In this document: positions 18,174 through 27,194 of the stretch, piece by piece
Numbering within the stretch: position 1 is the first letter of the stretch
Layout of the letters: the number at the start of each line of letters is the position of its first letter
Assembly (NCBI GenBank): GCA_036675035.1
Contig: JAKFFO010000227.1
Coordinates: 1 to 57,701, forward strand
Length of the DNA: 57,701 bases
Reading direction: 5' to 3'
Origin: MESE01 sp036675035
GTDB taxonomy: Bacteria > Pseudomonadota > Gammaproteobacteria > Burkholderiales > Burkholderiaceae_D
Translations under genes and position numbers: made by a program
The notes under the pieces: generated by a model
Databases searched by the model: none
Seen by the model: only the letters and a program-made list of their open reading frames with translations
Told to the model about the DNA's origin: nothing

Positions 18174-19085
18174 TTAGCGGCTAGGCAAGAACTTTATCGG
18201 GTCAACCGGTTTTCCCTGCTGGCGAATTTCGAAATGAAGTTTTACCCGGTCGGCATCGGAATCGCCCATTTCTGCAATTTTTTGCCCCTTGCTGACAGTT
18301 TGACCTTCTTTGACCAAGATGGTTTTTGTATGTGCATAAGCAGATAAAAAATTGCTTGTGTGCTTTACGATCACCAGATTCCCATAGCCGCGAACGCTGC
18401 TTGCATAAAGCACGGTTCCTGCTCCGGCCGCCACAATCGGCTGTCCGAGTTTTCCGGCAATACCGATTCCTTTTTTGCCGCCATCGAAGTTCGAGATCAA
18501 TTTCCCGTCGGCCGGCCAGATCCAGGCGATACCGTCATCGCCCGAGGCTGGAGGCACCGCGGAGTCAGCCGGTTTCGAGTCGGCGGTCTTCGGGGCATCC
18601 GCGACGGCAGAGTCCGATTTTTGCATTTCCGCCAAAGCGGCGTCGGAATAAGGCCGTTTGTCGCCGCGTGGACCCGTCTTGTGACTTGCCGCCCCGGCAA
18701 CCGGCGGCGCAGAGCCATTGAGTGGCCTGACTTCCACTCCGGAAGTGCTGGCAACCGTTCCTGTCTGCGCACCGCTTGCGATGGTACCCGCTTCGGGCGG
18801 AGCCACGCGCAAGATCTGGTCAACCTTGATGTCATGAGCGCTCGACAGGTTGTTCCAGACAACCAGATCCTGATAGCTTTGCCCGAATTCCAGCGCAATC
18901 CGATAAAGCGTATCGCCTTTCTTTACAACGTAATATGTTCTGCCTTCATTGGTTTTCGCCTGGGCCGCATCCTGCGATTTAACATCGGAAGTGCGTTCTA
19001 CAACCGGCGCCATGCGACGAGTTGTGCTGCAGGCAGCAAGTGCACAAATCAATGATCCCAGAAATACAATGCGTAAATTTGTCAT
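18174..19085 (-). CDS. nlpD: LysM/LytM-domain lipoprotein NlpD
   Basis: NlpD is an outer membrane lipoprotein that activates a periplasmic amidase during cell separation. From the ATG at 19085 the protein has 303 residues. The lipobox is LAAC, a LysM domain (TYYVVKKGDTLYRIAL) follows, then a Pro/Ala-rich linker and a C-terminal LytM (M23) domain. The LytM metal site is degenerate: the first motif reads GKKGIGIAG instead of HxGxD, and the HxH reads KLH. It should therefore be a non-catalytic activator, as in E. coli. A GTG at 19094 is an alternative start. Confidence 0.93.
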   Translation of the reverse strand: MTNLRIVFLGSLICALAACSTTRRMAPVVERTSDVKSQDAAQAKTNEGRTYYVVKKGDTLYRIALEFGQSYQDLVVWNNLSSAHDIKVDQILRVAPPEAGTIASGAQTGTVASTSGVEVRPLNGSAPPVAGAASHKTGPRGDKRPYSDAALAEMQKSDSAVADAPKTADSKPADSAVPPASGDDGIAWIWPADGKLISNFDGGKKGIGIAGKLGQPIVAAGAGTVLYASSVRGYGNLVIVKHTSNFLSAYAHTKTILVKEGQTVSKGQKIAEMGDSDADRVKLHFEIRQQGKPVDPIKFLPSR

Positions 19086-19122
19086 TCTTTTCACGTTCGT
19101 TGTTTATTGCAGTATCAAACCC

Positions 19123-19980
19123 TCATACGGTTCCGGGACGCAAGGGTACAAAATGGCAATTTTCAAGTGTAGCGGTAGTCCACTCATGTTTGCCGACGCG
19201 TTCGATAAGGTGCAGTACTTGTTGACGCAGACCTACCGGCGCCACCAGACGGCCTCCGATCGCAAGCTGTTCAAGCAAGGCTTGCGGAACCTCAAGTCCC
19301 GCAGCAGCGAGAATGATGCCGTCGAACGGCGCCACTTGCGGAAAACCAAGCATACCATCTCCATAATGCAAGCGGATATTAGGAATTCGCAATGGACGCA
19401 GATTAGATTTCGCAAGTTCGTGCAGCGGCTTGATCCGCTCGATTGAATACACGTCTTTCGCGACCAATGACAACACCGCTGCCTGATAACCGCAGCCGGT
19501 ACCGATCTCAAGCACCTTGTCCAAAGTTCCGCCCTGCTTGTTGTCACGCATGACTTCGATCATCCGTGCAACGATGTAAGGCTGGGAAATTGTCTGATGA
19601 TGGCCGATCGGCAACGATGCATCGATATAGGCTTGGCTTGCCAGCGCCGGCTCCATGAAAAGATGGCGCGGGATTGCCTCCATTGCGGCCAATACCTTTC
19701 CGTCTTTTACACCTTGTTTTGCGACGCGGGCCACCATTGCTTTTCGCACCGCATCCGACACCATGGGAGTCGTCCTGTCGGACTTCGGTGGGTTAGGGCT
19801 GGGGCGGACCACAGGCGCGACCTGCTGTACAGAGCGTACCGTATTCTGCGCGGCATTTTGAGTAGCGGTCTGCGGCGTCGCGGTTTTTTGGGTCGATGCC
19901 GGCTTGTTGTAGATGGCTCTCGACGACTTGTCGCCTATCGACGCCAATGAAAGCGGAAACTGTTTGGTCTTGCCGGTCAT
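19123..19980 (-). CDS. pcm: protein-L-isoaspartate O-methyltransferase with long N-terminal extension
   Basis: Pcm repairs isoaspartyl damage in proteins using SAM. From the ATG at 19980, which overlaps the surE stop (ATGA), the protein has 285 residues. The catalytic domain starts near residue 75 and has the SAM motif VLEIGTGCGYQAAVLS. A Thr/Ala/Gln/Pro-rich extension of about 70 residues precedes it, which makes the protein longer than the roughly 210 residues of E. coli Pcm. Such extensions appear in other betaproteobacteria and look disordered. Confidence 0.93.
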   Translation of the reverse strand: MTGKTKQFPLSLASIGDKSSRAIYNKPASTQKTATPQTATQNAAQNTVRSVQQVAPVVRPSPNPPKSDRTTPMVSDAVRKAMVARVAKQGVKDGKVLAAMEAIPRHLFMEPALASQAYIDASLPIGHHQTISQPYIVARMIEVMRDNKQGGTLDKVLEIGTGCGYQAAVLSLVAKDVYSIERIKPLHELAKSNLRPLRIPNIRLHYGDGMLGFPQVAPFDGIILAAAGLEVPQALLEQLAIGGRLVAPVGLRQQVLHLIERVGKHEWTTATLENCHFVPLRPGTV

Positions 19981-20714
19981 GACAAATCTTTCTTGAGTGC
20001 GGCAAGCTGCGCACCATGGGTCAAATCGATCTGCAGCGGCGTTATCGATATCCAACCGTTCGCAGTCGCATGAAAATCCGTACCTTCACCGGCGTCCTTT
20101 GCTGCACCGGATGGTCCGATCCAGAAAATCTCGCGACCCTGAGGATCACGTGCCTTGATAACGCCCTCGGACTCATGCCGTTTGCCCAAGCGGGTTGCGG
20201 TTATCCCCTTCATTTTTTCATATGGCAAATTCGGAATATTCACATTCAGAAGATATGGCCCTTGAAGAGTATCGAATCGACGCTGCACGATATCTTTCGC
20301 CATCCTTGCCGCCGAATCGAGATGCTCCCAACCCTTTTCGACCTGCGAAAATGCAATAGCGGGAATACCGAATAAAAACCCTTCGGTCGCGGCCGCCACC
20401 GTGCCGGAATACAACGTGTCATCGCCCATGTTCTGTCCTTGATTGATGCCGGAAACGATCAAATCGGGTTTGGCGGACAACACTCCGGTCAGCGCGACGT
20501 GAACACAATCCGTAGGCGTGCCGTTGACGAAATAGAAACCGTTGTCAGCCCGGTACACGGACAAAGGCCGGTCCAATGAAAGTGAATTCGATGATCCCGA
20601 ACGGTTGCTGTCGGGAGCGACAACGGTAATATCGGCGATCGGAGCCAAGACCTCGGCCAGCGCGATAATTCCGGGGGCCAGATAACCGTCGTCATTACTG
20701 ATCAGAAGTTTCAT
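19977..20714 (-). CDS. surE: 5'/3'-nucleotidase SurE
   Basis: SurE is a metal-dependent survival nucleotidase acting on nucleoside monophosphates and polyphosphate. The 245-residue protein has the acidic metal site SNDDGY at residues 6-11 and the conserved motifs RSGSSNSLSL, NGTPTDCVHVAL and VSGINQGQN. It is the first gene of the block surE-pcm-nlpD-rpoS, whose order is conserved in proteobacteria and associated with stationary-phase survival. The downstream overlap with pcm is ATGA. Confidence 0.96.
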   Translation of the reverse strand: MKLLISNDDGYLAPGIIALAEVLAPIADITVVAPDSNRSGSSNSLSLDRPLSVYRADNGFYFVNGTPTDCVHVALTGVLSAKPDLIVSGINQGQNMGDDTLYSGTVAAATEGFLFGIPAIAFSQVEKGWEHLDSAARMAKDIVQRRFDTLQGPYLLNVNIPNLPYEKMKGITATRLGKRHESEGVIKARDPQGREIFWIGPSGAAKDAGEGTDFHATANGWISITPLQIDLTHGAQLAALKKDLS

Positions 20715-20826
20715 GGGGGGATTTTACCTGAAGCAACATCGGCAGCCGGTGAACAGAATGTGAAATTGCGGCATAATCCCAAAATCTAACGATCGTTCTT
20801 TTTTAAGACAATACACAGGAGACTAC

Positions 20827-21807
20827 ATGAAAGCCATCGTATGTAAAGCATGGGGATTGCCCGACACATTGGTCGTGGAAGAACTGCCGGATGCGGTGCC
20901 AGCCCCGGGGCAAGTATCCATCGACATCAAGGCAGCCGGCGTCAACTTCCCGGACGTGCTTATCATTCAAAACAAGTACCAGGTGAAGCCTGCCCTGCCA
21001 TTTACTCCAGGCAGCGAATTGGCCGGCGTGGTTCGTGCGGTCGGTGACGGCGTCACCCAGGTAAAACCCGGCGATCATGTCATTGCGTTCGCAGGCCAGG
21101 GTGCATTTGCACAGCAAATCGCGGTGCCGGTACAAGCAGTCATGCCCATGCCTCCCGGCATGGATTTCGATACGGCTGCCGCAATCACACTCACCTATGG
21201 CACCTCGCATCATGGCGTCGTCGACCGCGCCCAATTGAAAGCCGGCGAGACCATGCTGGTATTGGGCGCCGCCGGCGGTGTCGGGCTGGCTGCAATCGAA
21301 ATCGGAAAAGCGCTCGGCGCGCGCGTGATCGCCGCCGCTTCGTCAGATGAAAAACTGGAAGTATGCAAGGCGCACGGCGCGGACGCGACCATCAACTACA
21401 CCACCGAAGATCTGCGCGAAGCAATCAAGGCGGCCACCGACGGCAAAGGACCGGACGTGATTTACGACCCGGTGGGAGGCGTGTATGCCGAACCCGCGTT
21501 CCGCTCCATCGCATGGCGTGGCCGTTACCTGGTAATCGGTTTTGCCAACGGCGAGATACCGAAACTGCCATTGAATCTGACCCTGCTGAAAGGCGCCTCG
21601 CTGGTCGGTGTGTTCTGGGGCGAATTCGCCAGACGCGAGCCGAAAGCGAATGCGGCTGCGATGCGGGAACTGATGGGCTGGCTGGCGGAAGGCAAGATCA
21701 AACCGCATATTTCGGGACGCTATGCATTGGCGGAAACGCCTCAGGCGCTCAACGACATGGCTGCACGCAAGGTCACCGGAAAAATCGTGATTCAGCCACA
21801 AAAATAA
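20827..21807 (+). CDS. NADPH:quinone oxidoreductase family protein (zinc-free MDR)
   Basis: This is a 326-residue medium-chain dehydrogenase/reductase of the quinone oxidoreductase type. The N-terminal catalytic fold has GVNFPDVLI, and the nucleotide-binding motif is GAAGGVGLAAIEI near residues 143-155. The structural zinc cysteines of alcohol dehydrogenases are absent. It is probably a cytoplasmic NADPH-dependent reductase of quinones or enones; the substrate cannot be read from the sequence. AGGAG lies before the ATG. It is divergent from surE and forms a single-gene unit. Confidence 0.9.
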   Translation: MKAIVCKAWGLPDTLVVEELPDAVPAPGQVSIDIKAAGVNFPDVLIIQNKYQVKPALPFTPGSELAGVVRAVGDGVTQVKPGDHVIAFAGQGAFAQQIAVPVQAVMPMPPGMDFDTAAAITLTYGTSHHGVVDRAQLKAGETMLVLGAAGGVGLAAIEIGKALGARVIAAASSDEKLEVCKAHGADATINYTTEDLREAIKAATDGKGPDVIYDPVGGVYAEPAFRSIAWRGRYLVIGFANGEIPKLPLNLTLLKGASLVGVFWGEFARREPKANAAAMRELMGWLAEGKIKPHISGRYALAETPQALNDMAARKVTGKIVIQPQK

Positions 21808-21841
21808 TCGGCTGAAAACATAATCGCCTGTGTCATTCTTT

Positions 21842-21874
21842 ACCTATGCAACGCTTACAAGCCGTTGCATAGGT
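21842..21874. repeat. 12-bp inverted repeat between convergent genes
   Basis: The arms ACCTATGCAACG (21842-21853) and CGTTGCATAGGT (21863-21874) pair perfectly around a nine-base loop. No T-tract follows on either strand, so it is not a textbook intrinsic terminator. It sits where transcripts of the quinone reductase and helicase genes meet, so a terminating or 3'-end stabilising role is likely. Confidence 0.6.
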
Positions 21875-21884
21875 CCGATTAAAG

Positions 21885-23885
21885 CTAAGCCTTCGCGAAA
21901 AACTCCTGCACCATACTGAGTTCGCGGGTCCGCTTGAATGGCGGCAGGCTTTGCCAGATTCTTTTCCCGTATCCCTTGGAAATCAATCGGGGATCGCAAA
22001 TCATCAGGACGCCGCGATCGGTTTCATCGCGAATCAACCGTCCCGCACCTTGCTTCAGATTGATGATTGCTTCCGGCAGTTGATGATGCATGAAGCCGTT
22101 CAGTCCTTTTTTTTCCATTACCGAAATGCGCGCAGCCAGCACCGGGTCGTCCGGCGGCGAGAATGGCAGCTTGTCGATGATCACCACAGACAATGCGTCG
22201 CCCCGAACATCCACCCCTTCCCAGAAGCTCTGACTGCCGATTAACACCCCGTTCCCGGCCGCGCGAAAGCGGTCAAGCAACTCGGTGCGGCCAGCGGCAC
22301 CCTGTACGAAGAGCGGAAACGGCAGCTTGCGTTTATCGAACTCCTCACGCAATCGCTCGGCGGCACGATTGACGGCCCGAAGCGTCGTACACAGCAGAAA
22401 GGCGCGCCCCCCGGCCGCTTCAATTACCGGCAGCGCCGCGTCAATGACTGCATCGGTATAATCAAGCGAATTCGGCTGGGGAAGGTTATTCGGCACGTAC
22501 AGCAGGCCTTGCTGCTCATAGTTGAACGGGCTGGGCCAGGACCGGGCTGCTTCATCCTGCAATCCCATCTGCGATGCGTAATGGCCAAAATCGTTTTTTA
22601 CTGCCAGCGTCGCCGATGTGAAAATCCAGGCGCGCGGCGATCCTTCGCGCTGCTTGCTGAAAATCGGCGCAATCGATAGCGGAGTCTGATGCAACTGCAG
22701 CGACGAAGAAAAAGCTTCGACCCAAAGCACGGACTCCTCGTCGCCAATGCCGCCTTTTTTGTCGCTTTTCGAATTCCAGGTGCTAAGCCGGGCTGAAAGC
22801 TCAACTGCACGGGCTCGGCATTGTTCAATCGTTTCGGCCCGCTCGGCCTGACCGGCCAGGACGCCGACCATTCCCGTCAATTCTTCCTTCAGCTTTTCCA
22901 GCGCAGGAAAAAATGCACTGGATGGTGCTATCTGATTGACTGCAAGCCGCACTACATCCTGTGGAAAGGTCAGGCGCAAGTCGCGCGCCGCACGCTCGAC
23001 CGGCAACACCACTTTTGCCCAGTCTGCGCCGTCGCGTGCATGCGACAACCCTTCTGCCAGAACGTCACGGCACAGTTCCAGCACCTGCGAAGTTGAGACC
23101 GTGTCGCCGAAAAACAGTGTTGCGGTGTCCGGCAGTTGATGCGCCTCGTCGAAAACAACGGTATTCGCGGAGGGCAGCAACTCGGCCACGCCGGTATCTT
23201 TCAACGCCACATCGGCAAAAAACAGGTGATGGTTGACCACGACGATATCGGCCTGCTGCGCTTCCTTGCGCGCTTTCATCACAAAACAATCCTGGTAGAA
23301 CTGGCATTCCGCACCCATGCAGGTATCCCGGGTCGACGTCACCAGATTCCAGATCAGCGCAGTTTCCGGGACCTTCGACAGTTCGGCTTTATCGCCGCTT
23401 GCAGTCGTTTTCATGAACCGTGAAATTTCGCGCAGGTGCCCGACATCGTCGCGCGAGGTGAGCCGACCATTCTGCAACGTCCGCTCCAAATGAAAATGGC
23501 AGACATAGTTGGCGCGCCCTTTCAGCAATGCTACCGACACCGGCACGTTAAGTGCCTTGCGCACGGTCGGGATATCCCGCAAGAACAACTGGTCCTGCAA
23601 GTTTTTGGTACCGGTCGATACGATCACCTTGCCACCCCACAAAAGCGCAGGAACCAGGTAGGCAAAAGTCTTTCCGGTGCCGGTGCCGGCTTCGGCGACC
23701 AGAGTTTTTTGATCCGCGATGGCTAGCGCAATTGCCTTGGCCATTTCCGTCTGCGCGAGGCGCGGTCGATAACCGCCGACTGCATCGCCGAGCGGGCCGC
23801 CTTCGCCGAAAATCCGGTCGATCTGGGCGTCATGCTCAGTTTGAGCAATCACCTCGGGTATTTCCTGGTTCAATATGGCTGACAA
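21885..23885 (-). CDS. DinG/YoaA-family ATP-dependent DNA helicase
   Basis: This is a 666-residue superfamily 2, XPD-like helicase. It has Walker A GTGTGKT (67-73), four cysteines C129, C189, C194 and C200 in the position of the XPD/DinG [4Fe-4S] cluster, a DEAH box (246-249) and a C-terminal QGAGRLIR motif VI. It probably unwinds 5'-3' at damaged or R-loop DNA. There is no N-terminal exonuclease domain of the Gram-positive DinG type. The start is uncertain: 23885 is a TTG without a clear ribosome binding site, and a GTG 11 codons in is possible. Confidence 0.9.
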   Translation of the reverse strand: MSAILNQEIPEVIAQTEHDAQIDRIFGEGGPLGDAVGGYRPRLAQTEMAKAIALAIADQKTLVAEAGTGTGKTFAYLVPALLWGGKVIVSTGTKNLQDQLFLRDIPTVRKALNVPVSVALLKGRANYVCHFHLERTLQNGRLTSRDDVGHLREISRFMKTTASGDKAELSKVPETALIWNLVTSTRDTCMGAECQFYQDCFVMKARKEAQQADIVVVNHHLFFADVALKDTGVAELLPSANTVVFDEAHQLPDTATLFFGDTVSTSQVLELCRDVLAEGLSHARDGADWAKVVLPVERAARDLRLTFPQDVVRLAVNQIAPSSAFFPALEKLKEELTGMVGVLAGQAERAETIEQCRARAVELSARLSTWNSKSDKKGGIGDEESVLWVEAFSSSLQLHQTPLSIAPIFSKQREGSPRAWIFTSATLAVKNDFGHYASQMGLQDEAARSWPSPFNYEQQGLLYVPNNLPQPNSLDYTDAVIDAALPVIEAAGGRAFLLCTTLRAVNRAAERLREEFDKRKLPFPLFVQGAAGRTELLDRFRAAGNGVLIGSQSFWEGVDVRGDALSVVIIDKLPFSPPDDPVLAARISVMEKKGLNGFMHHQLPEAIINLKQGAGRLIRDETDRGVLMICDPRLISKGYGKRIWQSLPPFKRTRELSMVQEFFAKA

Positions 23886-23971
23886 TTTGAATGACGCTTA
23901 CGGATGTTTTAAGGTAGGCTGTCTGCTCTGCGCGGAATGCTGCCGGATCGGCTTCGGCTCTGCAGAAAGAA

Positions 23972-24172
23972 TTAAGCGGGAATGTCCGGGACGAGTTGCA
24001 TCTTCAATAGCGTAATATGATCCTTTAGTTGTAACTTACGCTTTTTCAAGCGACGCAGTTGCAGTTCCTCAGGCCGTGTGTCCTCGACCAGCAGTTTGAT
24101 TACCGTGTCCAGATCACGATGTTCGACTTCCAGTTCAATGATTCGCCGCCGTATCTCGTCAGATGGTGTCAT
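23972..24172 (-). CDS. YdcH-family (DUF465) small coiled-coil protein
   Basis: The 66-residue protein from the ATG at 24172 has the conserved DUF465 pattern LEVEHRDLD and ELQLRRLKKRKLQLKDHI and is predicted as a short helical hairpin. The function of the family is unknown. A TTG at 24199 would add nine residues without clear support. It lies between the helicase gene and the divergent phosphatase gene, probably with its own promoter. Confidence 0.85.
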   Translation of the reverse strand: MTPSDEIRRRIIELEVEHRDLDTVIKLLVEDTRPEELQLRRLKKRKLQLKDHITLLKMQLVPDIPA

Positions 24173-24290
24173 GGTAGGTTTGTAACATCCCGGAAACAAA
24201 TTGTTTCAGTTATTCAACAACAAACGTGGGCATGCAATAATTGTGACCCGAATATTGTTTGCTTTCGTGCAGTTTAATCTACCCTGACGT

Positions 24291-25097
24291 ATGAGCCAAT
24301 ACAAGATCGAAGCAGCGACCGGCCAGCACATCGGCGATCGAAAGGAACAGCAAGACAGGACGGCCTTGTTTGCGGCGCCAAAAGCGCCGGGTTACATGAT
24401 GGCAGTCCTGGCCGATGGCATGGGCGGGCTGACGGGTGGCGCACTTGCGGCCGAGCAGGTGATCCGTACCGCCAAGCTAAATTTTGAACGTTTTTCTCCG
24501 CTTACGGATGATGTTGAGACAATGCTGAACACGATCGGTCATGAGGCTCATACCGTGATCAATTTGAGCGGCATCTCGTCCGAAAAACAACCGCATAGCA
24601 CACTGGTCATTTTGGTAATCACGCCGGAAAAAAGCGCGATCTGGGCACATGTCGGCGATTCACGTCTATACCGTTTCAACGGGCCTAATTTTGTCGAACG
24701 CACAATTGATCACTCGTATGTCGAAAAAATGGTCAGCGAAGGAAAACTTGCGCGCGAAGATGCAAAGGATCATCGCCTGTCCAACCTGCTGGTCAATGTG
24801 CTGGGTACCAGCACCAGCGAGCCTTTTGTAACGATCAAGCGGCATGACGGGTTAAAAGCGGGCGATGCGTTCTTGCTGTGTTCGGATGGACTTTGGCATT
24901 ATTTCAGCGATGCAGAACTGGGGGCGGCCATCGCGATCGGCTCCCCTCGCGAAGCGTCGGAAATGCTGATTAAAAAGGCCCGGGAACGCTCGGCCGGATC
25001 CAATGCCGACAATTGTACGCTTGCAATCGTAAAGCTGGCCCCTCCGCCAAAGGACACCAGGGACTACAAGATCGAAAAAATGCGGCGCGCGGTTTAG
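24291..25097 (+). CDS. PP2C-family (PPM) serine/threonine phosphatase
   Basis: This is a 268-residue metal-dependent protein phosphatase. The motifs are RKEQQDR (D22), LADGMGG (D42, G43), HVGDSRLY, CSDGLW and a C-terminal ADNCT, so all metal-binding aspartates are present and the enzyme should be active. It is cytoplasmic, with no membrane segment. No Hanks-type kinase, FHA protein or type VI secretion gene is nearby, so its partner is unknown. It is convergent with the secreted coiled-coil gene. Confidence 0.92.
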   Translation: MSQYKIEAATGQHIGDRKEQQDRTALFAAPKAPGYMMAVLADGMGGLTGGALAAEQVIRTAKLNFERFSPLTDDVETMLNTIGHEAHTVINLSGISSEKQPHSTLVILVITPEKSAIWAHVGDSRLYRFNGPNFVERTIDHSYVEKMVSEGKLAREDAKDHRLSNLLVNVLGTSTSEPFVTIKRHDGLKAGDAFLLCSDGLWHYFSDAELGAAIAIGSPREASEMLIKKARERSAGSNADNCTLAIVKLAPPPKDTRDYKIEKMRRAV

Positions 25098-25118
25098 CGC
25101 GGTTTAGAATTAAGCCGG

Positions 25119-25898
25119 CTAATCGGACGCCGGCGCCCCCGATGAAGCTTTCCCTGTGCGCCCGCGTTCCTTTTCAGCTTTTTTGGCTGCTATTTCGCGC
25201 TGACGTTTTTCCGCATTGCGTGCTTTCCTCTCGAAATCTGCCACATTTTCAGCGCGTTTTTGTGCTCCTGCCTCTTCTTCTGCCTTCAGCCTTTCCAGTT
25301 TTGCCTTGTGCTGCGCAACCCGATCCGACGTTGCGGCGTCTTGACCGGCGCGGCTGGACCTGCCGGAATCGTTCGAACTCCGCGCACCAGCTTGATCACC
25401 CTTGCCTGAAACCGTATCGCGCGTTTTTGGCTCCGCGGGCGGTTTTATGATGGGAGCGGGATCAGGTGTTTTTTCGGTTAATGCCTTATCGCGTTCCTTG
25501 ACGCGTTCTCTGCGCTTGAAAGCATCTGCCTCGATCTCGATCCGCTTGATCTTTGCCAAGGCTTCGCGCCGCTTATCCTTCGCGGCATCCATACAGGATG
25601 TAGTAAAAAACTTGGGATAGCAGGCGCGTGTCTCTTCGGCAAATTCTGACTCGACAATAGCCCGTCTTTTTTGGGCATCAGCCAACGCCTGATCGGCAAC
25701 CGACAACGATTGAATCGTTCCTGGCGGATAGCGATCGGCAATGTCGGTCGGGCTTGACTCGGATGAGTTCTGTGCTGAATCAATGTCTTGCGCGGGCGCA
25801 GGCTGCGAATATCCGAGGACGAGGACAAGCACGGCCACCGTCAACGGTAATTTCGCGTTTTCAGTAATATACCGAATGGATTTTCCTGTGGATTTCAA
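25119..25898 (-). CDS. exported, highly charged coiled-coil protein of unknown function
   Basis: I do not recognise this 259-residue protein. The N-terminus is a signal peptide (basic, then PLTVAVLVLVLGY, probable cleavage after PAPA). Two cysteines about ten residues apart (CYPKFFTTSC) could form a disulphide. The rest is Lys/Arg/Glu/Ala-rich and strongly helical, split by a Pro/Ser/Gly-rich stretch. The start codon is TTG at 25898, supported by AGGTGA nine bases upstream. It lies 28 bases after zapE and may be co-transcribed with it. Confidence 0.7.
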   Translation of the reverse strand: MKSTGKSIRYITENAKLPLTVAVLVLVLGYSQPAPAQDIDSAQNSSESSPTDIADRYPPGTIQSLSVADQALADAQKRRAIVESEFAEETRACYPKFFTTSCMDAAKDKRREALAKIKRIEIEADAFKRRERVKERDKALTEKTPDPAPIIKPPAEPKTRDTVSGKGDQAGARSSNDSGRSSRAGQDAATSDRVAQHKAKLERLKAEEEAGAQKRAENVADFERKARNAEKRQREIAAKKAEKERGRTGKASSGAPASD

Positions 25899-25926
25899 TT
25901 GATCAACTCACCTTTGTAGATACCGA

Positions 25927-27072
25927 TCAGGCAATCGATTCCGTCGCATCGCGACGCTCGGACTGCATGTATTCACGTGACTGCATTTCGACGATCCGGG
26001 ACACCGTACGATGAAATTCATTTGCCAGCATACCTTGAGTGTATAACTCTTCAGACTCGACTTCAGCCGACATCAGCAGTTTTACCTTGTGATCGTACAG
26101 CACGTCGATCAGCCAGGTAAAGCGACGCGCCTCGGACGACATGCCGGCCGACATGCGCGGTATACCCGACAAAATAACAGTATGGAAACGGCTGGCGATT
26201 TCCAGATAGTCGTTTTGGGAGCGCGGCCCACCACACAGCGTCGCAAAATCAAACCACACCACCCCGCCGGCACGGCGCAGGCATTTAATCTCGCGCGATT
26301 CTATATGAATGCGCGGATCTTCATCCACCGTTTCCGCTACGGCAACAAACGCATGACGCAACGCGCGGTCCGCGTCAGCGCCCAAAGGCGTGTGGTAAGC
26401 AGTGACCTGCTCCATTGCCCGCCGCCGGTAATCGATGCCCGCATCCACATTCAAAACGTCCAGCTTGTCCTTGAGTAGCGAAATAGTCGGCAGCATCCGG
26501 TCGCGGTGCAATCCGTCTGGATACAGCAATTCAGGTGCATAGTTCGAGGTCATTACGAACGAAACGCCGTTATCGAACAGGGCCCGCAGCAGGTTGTAAA
26601 GAATCATTGCATCGGCAATGTCGGACACATGAAATTCGTCGAAGCATATCAGGCGATATTTCTTCGCGATGCGCCGGGCAACCTCGTCCAGCGGATCAGC
26701 CACTCCCTTCAATTCATCGAGCTGACGATGCACTCCACGCATGAATTCGTGAAAATGCAGGCGTGTCTTGCGCACAACCGGCACCACCAGATAAAAACTA
26801 TCCATGAGAAAGGATTTGCCGCGCCCAACACCGCCCCACATGTAGACGCCGCGCGGCACATCGGGCCGGTTCAACAATCGCTTGAACGAAGAGGAACGCT
26901 TCGATTTGAATTCAATCCACTCATCGTATGCACGCTGCAAACGATCAACTGCCATCTGCTGTGCCGGGTCCGCCGTGTAGCCTCGCTCCGATAGAAGGTG
27001 GTCGTAGTATTCGCGAACAGTCAATTTATTCAAGCTATTTCCATCCCCGCTCCGATTGCATCGCGAAGCCAT
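25927..27072 (-). CDS. zapE: cell division AAA-type ATPase ZapE (AFG1 family)
   Basis: ZapE is a P-loop ATPase that acts on FtsZ rings in E. coli and is homologous to mitochondrial AFG1. The protein has Walker A GGVGRGKS (80-87), Walker B ICFDEFHV (near 142-149) and a conserved TSNYAPELLYPDGLHRDR segment. The ATG at 27072 has no good ribosome binding site. A TTG 13 codons in, before NKLTVREYY, fits family N-termini better and follows a purine-rich stretch, so the true start may be there. Confidence 0.93.
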   Translation of the reverse strand: MASRCNRSGDGNSLNKLTVREYYDHLLSERGYTADPAQQMAVDRLQRAYDEWIEFKSKRSSSFKRLLNRPDVPRGVYMWGGVGRGKSFLMDSFYLVVPVVRKTRLHFHEFMRGVHRQLDELKGVADPLDEVARRIAKKYRLICFDEFHVSDIADAMILYNLLRALFDNGVSFVMTSNYAPELLYPDGLHRDRMLPTISLLKDKLDVLNVDAGIDYRRRAMEQVTAYHTPLGADADRALRHAFVAVAETVDEDPRIHIESREIKCLRRAGGVVWFDFATLCGGPRSQNDYLEIASRFHTVILSGIPRMSAGMSSEARRFTWLIDVLYDHKVKLLMSAEVESEELYTQGMLANEFHRTVSRIVEMQSREYMQSERRDATESIA

Positions 27073-27094
27073 TTATATGACCGACACGAAAATA

Positions 27095-27112
27095 GGCGAG
27101 TCCTGGCTCGCC
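27095..27112 (-). terminator. probable terminator of the lipoprotein/odh transcript
   Basis: A 6-bp GC-rich stem (GGCGAG/CTCGCC) with a six-base loop is followed on the minus strand by TATTTTCG. It lies about 80 bases after the lipoprotein stop. The stem is short, so confidence is moderate. Confidence 0.5.
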
Positions 27113-27194
27113 CACACTGGTGATCCGTGATGCAGATTTTATTCGATGTCGGTTCGGAAGACGCCCGCCCCTGCAGCCAACTTACAGCATTTGC

